In this document: piece by piece, positions 59,952-64,000 of the stretch | How positions within the stretch are numbered: position 1 is the first letter of the stretch | Layout: the number at the start of each line of letters is the position of its first letter | Assembly (NCBI RefSeq): GCF_041381155.1 | Contig: NC_091134.1 | Coordinates: 4,826,255-4,890,254, forward strand | Direction: 5' to 3' | Source: Argopecten irradians | Lineage: Eukaryota > Mollusca > Bivalvia > Pectinida > Pectinidae | DNA length: 64,000 nucleotides | The notes under the pieces: generated by a model | The model's database searches: none | What the model saw: only the letters and a program-made list of their open reading frames with translations | Told to the model about the DNA's origin: nothing | Translations under genes and position numbers: made by a program

Positions 59952-62105
59952 TGTCATTTCCTGACCTCACCGGTTCTTTGTCAACTGATAGTTCGATAAG
60001 AGTACTGTATATTGTAGGTAATACTGAAGGTAATCCTTTGTGAAGGCTAGATATATATGTATATGTAATATAGGTGGGGCGTAACATATATGCCCACATT
60101 GTGTACATATGTTGATATGAATATCAGGACTTTCGAATGATTTATATGTCTTCATTGGGATCCAGCAAGGATCATGTCCTGATAGATGATTTTCAAATTT
60201 AAACATATTTGTAATTATACCTAATTTGATCTCAAATTAATTCTTTTTATCCTGAGTATTTCTTTGCGTACGGTGTCTACATATTTCATTGTTTCAATTC
60301 AAGTTTTTCTTAATTAATTAAGAAATTTTATACGAAAGTTTTTAGCTATATACATGAAAAAACACTCTAATATTTAAATGATCATTTTCTCTTAAAGCCG
60401 CTGCATATTGCATAACCATGATTTAGTTTTCAGATATTTAAATTCGTATTTGTAAGAAAAACCCTAAAGGAAATTAAAGACGGATATCAAATAAAACATT
60501 AATGTGAAATGCCACTCGGCTTTCATTGAGCGATCTATAGTAGCACGTGCTCCAACTTGTAATGTCAATTTCAATGAAACTCTGTGTGGATTTCGTGAAT
60601 GAACTGCAGTGGCTGTTGTTCCCTGTATTGATCACTCGCCCGTGACGGTTATCGCGCTATACATCACCGATTTCTCGATCAATATTCAACATAATGGGTC
60701 TACAGACTGTTCTAGCCAGTTTAATTGGCTCCGCGAGATACATTTTATGAATTAACGATCGGGAGTCACTACCGATACTGGCGCGCAACACATTGTAGTA
60801 CATAATTTATGAATGACATTTTTCTGTACGTTTTATGAATGAACAATATGTTAGTCCGCTCTCAGTGTGCCTCGAGGTCAATGTATAATATGCAGCAGCT
60901 TTACAGATCTATATGTGAGTCCTTGGTCGAGTATAAATGAGCAACATAACTTATGAACCAAATAATATGATACATACTTGTATGCGCGTGGGCGTCGGGA
61001 AAACCCACGTCTGTAAGAGCGTGACCTTTCACCCATGACCTTTGTGCCACCACGATGCGGTCGCATGAATGACGTTCCGGGAGTTGGTTGTACAAAGGCG
61101 GAAAGTCTATCCGTACATTTAGCTGATCGGAACGTCACAATTTACTGGGATTTTATCATTGGAAATGGACCGGCGAAATATCTGTTAAAATTATCATATT
61201 TCCACGTGTTACTCGACAACGGCGCATAAGGTAAAACTACTACGTACTGAACTATTTATAGCAAATACGTAATACCTATTTCACAAAGGCAAACGTGACC
61301 CAGGGATCATACAGGACGTTGGATCAGGGAGGACTCCACAAGGTGAGTTTCTTTAAAAAACCCAAAAACATTTATACAATTACGCCCATATCCAATAATT
61401 ATCCCCATAAATACTTTCGCATGTGTATGTGCCGTTCGACACGTGAATACACACATATACGTATTACATTTGTATTGTACATTTCATCAGTCATGCTATT
61501 GCGTATTTAAAATATTTTGGGTGAATGTACATGTATCATTCATGTCACTCAACCTTTGGGTACAGATTTGTTGTTTAAGCCGTTATAATTAATGGGTGGT
61601 GTTCCATTGTATAACACCAGTGAATAACTACGCAGTTATATTACTCACTCCTGAGTAATTATATCCATGTAGTTTCGTAAGCCATTAACTCTGGGTCAAC
61701 AGCGTCAGTATTAACACATCTCGTGCTCATTTACGTAATCTAATCGTTATAAATCAGTATTTAAAATATTAAAAAAAAACCACTTGTAATGCTTATAAAT
61801 ACGCTGAATTTATTCCAAATAATACTGGTAATGCATCACACCTTTTGTTTCCGATGTATCATTAATTTACAAATATCATTATTTTAATCTCATTATACAT
61901 GCTATATATAGCTTCTATTTGTTCTATGGTTCAGTATAAACACACAGGTCCATTCAAGAACCAGTCATATTTCGCTAGTGGATAGAAGTCAGAGTACCCG
62001 GAGATAAGCCACCGCCATCTGGTCTAATAGCCTTATGGAAGATTCGGGCCAACAACCCAGACAGAAGATCACTACGTAGTCTGCGTTTATGATTTTTTCA
62101 CGTTA
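59952..62105. other. no firm gene
   Basis: Overlapping frames of 64-86 codons on both strands at 60878-61229 have no motif. At 61289-61342 the sequence ANVTQGSYRTLDQGGLHK runs in frame to a consensus donor (CACAAG|GTGAGT), but its acceptor (TATTTCACAAAG) is poor. This is possible coding sequence, not called. Confidence 0.3.
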
Positions 62106-62754
62106 ATGTGTGTTACTACACAACAAACATCGCAGGACCTCGATGTTATACTTGTTGACGCTATGCCCTATCCGTCAGTCGAGGACCTCGATGTTATACT
62201 TGTTGACGCTATGCCCTATCCGTCAGTCGAGGACCTCGATGTTATACTTGTTAACGCTATGCCCTATCCGTCAGTCGAGGACCTCGATGTTATACTTGTT
62301 GACGCTATGCCCTTTCCGTCAGTCGAGGACCTCGATGTTATACTTGTTAACGCTATGCCCTATCCGTCAGTCGATGACCTCGATGTTATACTTGTTGACG
62401 CTATGCCCTATCCGTCAGTCGAGGACCTCGATGTTATACTTGTTGACGTTATGCCCTTTCCGTCAGTCGAGGACCTCGATGTTATACTTGTTAACGCTAT
62501 GCCCTATCCGTCAGTCGATGACCTCGATGTTATACTTGTTGACGCTATGCCCAATCCGTCAGTCGATGACCTCGATGTTATACTTCATGCCCTATTCGTC
62601 AGTCGAGGACCTCGATGTTATACTTGTTGACGCTATGCCCTATCCGTCAGTCGCTGCTTCAAAACAAGGCAGTGCCTGTCAGATAGGCCTAAGTGCGACT
62701 AGTGTTTACTACAAGAAAGTTCAAATAGTTAATCGTGGTTTTGGATATGGCTGA
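62106..62754 (+). CDS. open frames over a 48-bp array (doubtful coding)
   Basis: Two plus frames stay open. Frame 1 (62106-62630) reads MCVTTQQTSQ then repeats of DLDVILVDAMPYPSVE. Frame 2 (62110-62754, 214 codons) repeats LYLLTLCPIRQSRTSM and, after an 8-bp deletion in one unit near 62585, runs on in the DLDV frame into a unique tail, ASKQGSACQIGLSATSVYYK..., ending at TGA 62752-62754. Of five recurrent substitutions among units, all are non-synonymous in frame 1, while three of five are silent in frame 2. With 48 divisible by 3, openness is expected by chance, and the frames are not flanked by clear splice sites. No homologue is recognised. Confidence 0.2.
62139..62653. repeat. 48-bp minisatellite, about 11 units
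   Basis: The unit is GACCTCGATGTTATACTTGT TGACGCTATGCCCTATCCGT CAGTCGAG. Variants are GTTAACGC, CCCTTTCC, GTCGATG, GACGTTATG and CCCAATCC. One unit (about 62568-62607) is shortened to 40 bp. Very low divergence indicates a young array. Confidence 0.97.
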
Positions 62755-63415
62755 TGATGTGGATCAGTTGGTGAGACCAGTGTATTGTGTCGGGGGTGAG
62801 GGGTGAGGGGGGGGGGGGCGCTCTCAGGATGTATACATTTTAAGGAACGGTAACCACCGATAAGTTACATATCCAGTTCGAGTGTTCAATCCTCGCACCT
62901 CCGATCACTGGCATGAACCAGGGGATGCCGCCAAAAAGAATGTCGTCGGTCAGGTAAAGGACAAGGATCTATAAACATTCCTTCATTTCTTAAGTCTTAG
63001 ATCGCCTTCTTTAGAAATGTTAGCAAGTTTAAGGAAACTGTGCTGCGTAGAGGAATTTTTTAGCATACTATCACTATTTCTGAAACCCTCTTTTTCAGTA
63101 GTTATCGGATAGTCCAGTTAAAATTTTATTGTCAGTTTGGTAAATTTTGTGTACAGGTTTTGGTCATTGGATGGCATGCTTGGTGAAAGTAAAAATATTC
63201 GAGTTGTATTCGGTGGATTTGTTCATTTGGTGTCTGTCGTGTCCAGTTGTGTCCGGTGCGGTCAGTTGTGATGTCAGTATGAGATTGGTGGAGTGCCGTG
63301 CCATTTTTATCAGTCACTGTGTGTGCCTAGGTATCACAGGACAGATGGGAATGGCATGATTTGCCGCCTCTTACTTCAAGGGAAGCAACTCTTTGTCAAG
63401 TTTGGCTTTATCCGA
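62654..63415. other. unique sequence with G-run; possible tiny start exon
   Basis: GGGGGTGAGGGGTGAGG followed by a G12 run lies at about 62793-62818 (quadruplex-prone). ATG at 62913 opens MNQGMPPKRMSSV and reaches a donor-like GTCAG|GTAAAG at about 62954, but without supporting context. A 70-codon frame at 63147-63359 has no motif. Confidence 0.3.
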
Positions 63416-64000
63416 TCAAACTCCCAATGTACTCGGGGTCGAGAACGGTAGGCCAAAAATAAGACGGCACTATAGACTCCCAAAGTACCCGGGGCCGAGA
63501 GCGGTATGTCAAAAACAAGACAGCACTATAGACTCCCAAAGTACCCGGGGCCGAGGGACGTAAGCCGAAAACAAGACGGCACAGTACCCGGGATCGAGAA
63601 CGGTAGGCCAAAAACAAGCAGCATTATAGACTCCCGAAGTACTCAGTGCTAAGAGCGGTAGGCCAAAAAACAAGACAGCACTATAGACTCCCGAAGTACC
63701 CGGGGCCGAGAACGGTAGGCCAAAAATAAGACGGCACTATAGACTCCCAAAGTACCCGGGGCCGAGAGCGGTATGTCAAAAACAAGACAGCACTATAGAC
63801 TCCCAAAGTACCCGGGGCCGAGGGACGTAAGCCGAAAATAAGACGGCACTATAGACTCCCAAAGTACCCGGGGCCGAGAGCGGTATGTCAAAAACAAGAC
63901 AGCACTATAGACTCCCAAAGTACCCGGGGCCGAGGGACGTAAGCCGAAAACAAGACGGCACAGTACCCGGGATCGAGAACGGTAGGCCAAAAACAAGACC
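63416..64000. repeat. 56-bp minisatellite reaching the window end
   Basis: The unit is ACTATAGACTCCCAAAGTAC CCGGGGCCGAGAACGGTAGG CCAAAAATAAGACGGC (56 bp). Subtypes are GAGCGGTATGTC and GGGACGTAAGCC, and a short unit lacks ACTATAGACTCC (CACAGTACCCGGG). A block of about 146 bp at 63474-63619 recurs at 63853-63998 (offset 379), so multi-unit blocks have been duplicated. The array continues past 64000. Minus-strand frames of 67-69 codons are by-products. Confidence 0.95.

Noticed and set aside
62913..62954. Mini first exon MNQGMPPKRMSSV
   Set aside because: Too short, the donor is only fair, and no partner exon is visible before the 56-bp array.

Overview
This is a stretch of animal nuclear genome. 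It is AT-rich and gene-poor, with spliced genes (GT..AG introns, AATAAA poly(A) signals), no operons and no bacterial-type gene packing. The dispersed repeats resemble families I associate with bivalve molluscs, scallops in particular: a 'GTCCTTACATGACCC' element, a GACGCC-rich element and a (GGAC)n-tailed element. That assignment is recall plus inference, not proof.

Layout. (1) 1-5.4 kb: one well-supported gene at 1125-3705, four exons encoding a 142-residue secreted BRICHOS-like protein with a His-rich linker, with repeats on both sides. (2) 6.2-10.3 kb: a 29-bp satellite of about 4.1 kb with higher-order structure and an eroded interior. (3) 10.5-14.05 kb: a TTAA-flanked MITE and two candidate coding exons. 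(4) 14.34-17.17 kb: a 66-bp array (about 39 units) that is an almost open minus-strand frame of 22-residue G-P-x-x-V repeats with three nonsense codons. (5) 17.1-20.9 kb: an inverted pair and a truncated third copy of the main dispersed element, then a 37-bp satellite. (6) 20.9-36.7 kb: an AT-rich gene desert holding a second MITE copy in opposite orientation, a 98% identical 196-bp direct repeat pair and a foldback. (7) 36.7-47.5 kb: one possible leader exon, further dispersed repeats and a 36/62-bp composite array. (8) 48.0-50.95 kb: a 61-bp array and a homogeneous 34-bp satellite. (9) 51-62 kb: unique sequence with several splice-site-bounded candidate exons, the best being a tentative three-exon model at 58348-59951. 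(10) 62.1-64 kb: a 48-bp array with open reading frames and a 56-bp array that runs off the window.

The functional content I can defend is the BRICHOS-like gene and, less securely, the minus-strand repeat-protein exon. Tandem arrays make up roughly a fifth of the window, and nearly all longer open frames inside them exist because the unit length is a multiple of three or stop-poor. I found no CRISPR array, rRNA, convincing tRNA, viral gene or autonomous transposase.
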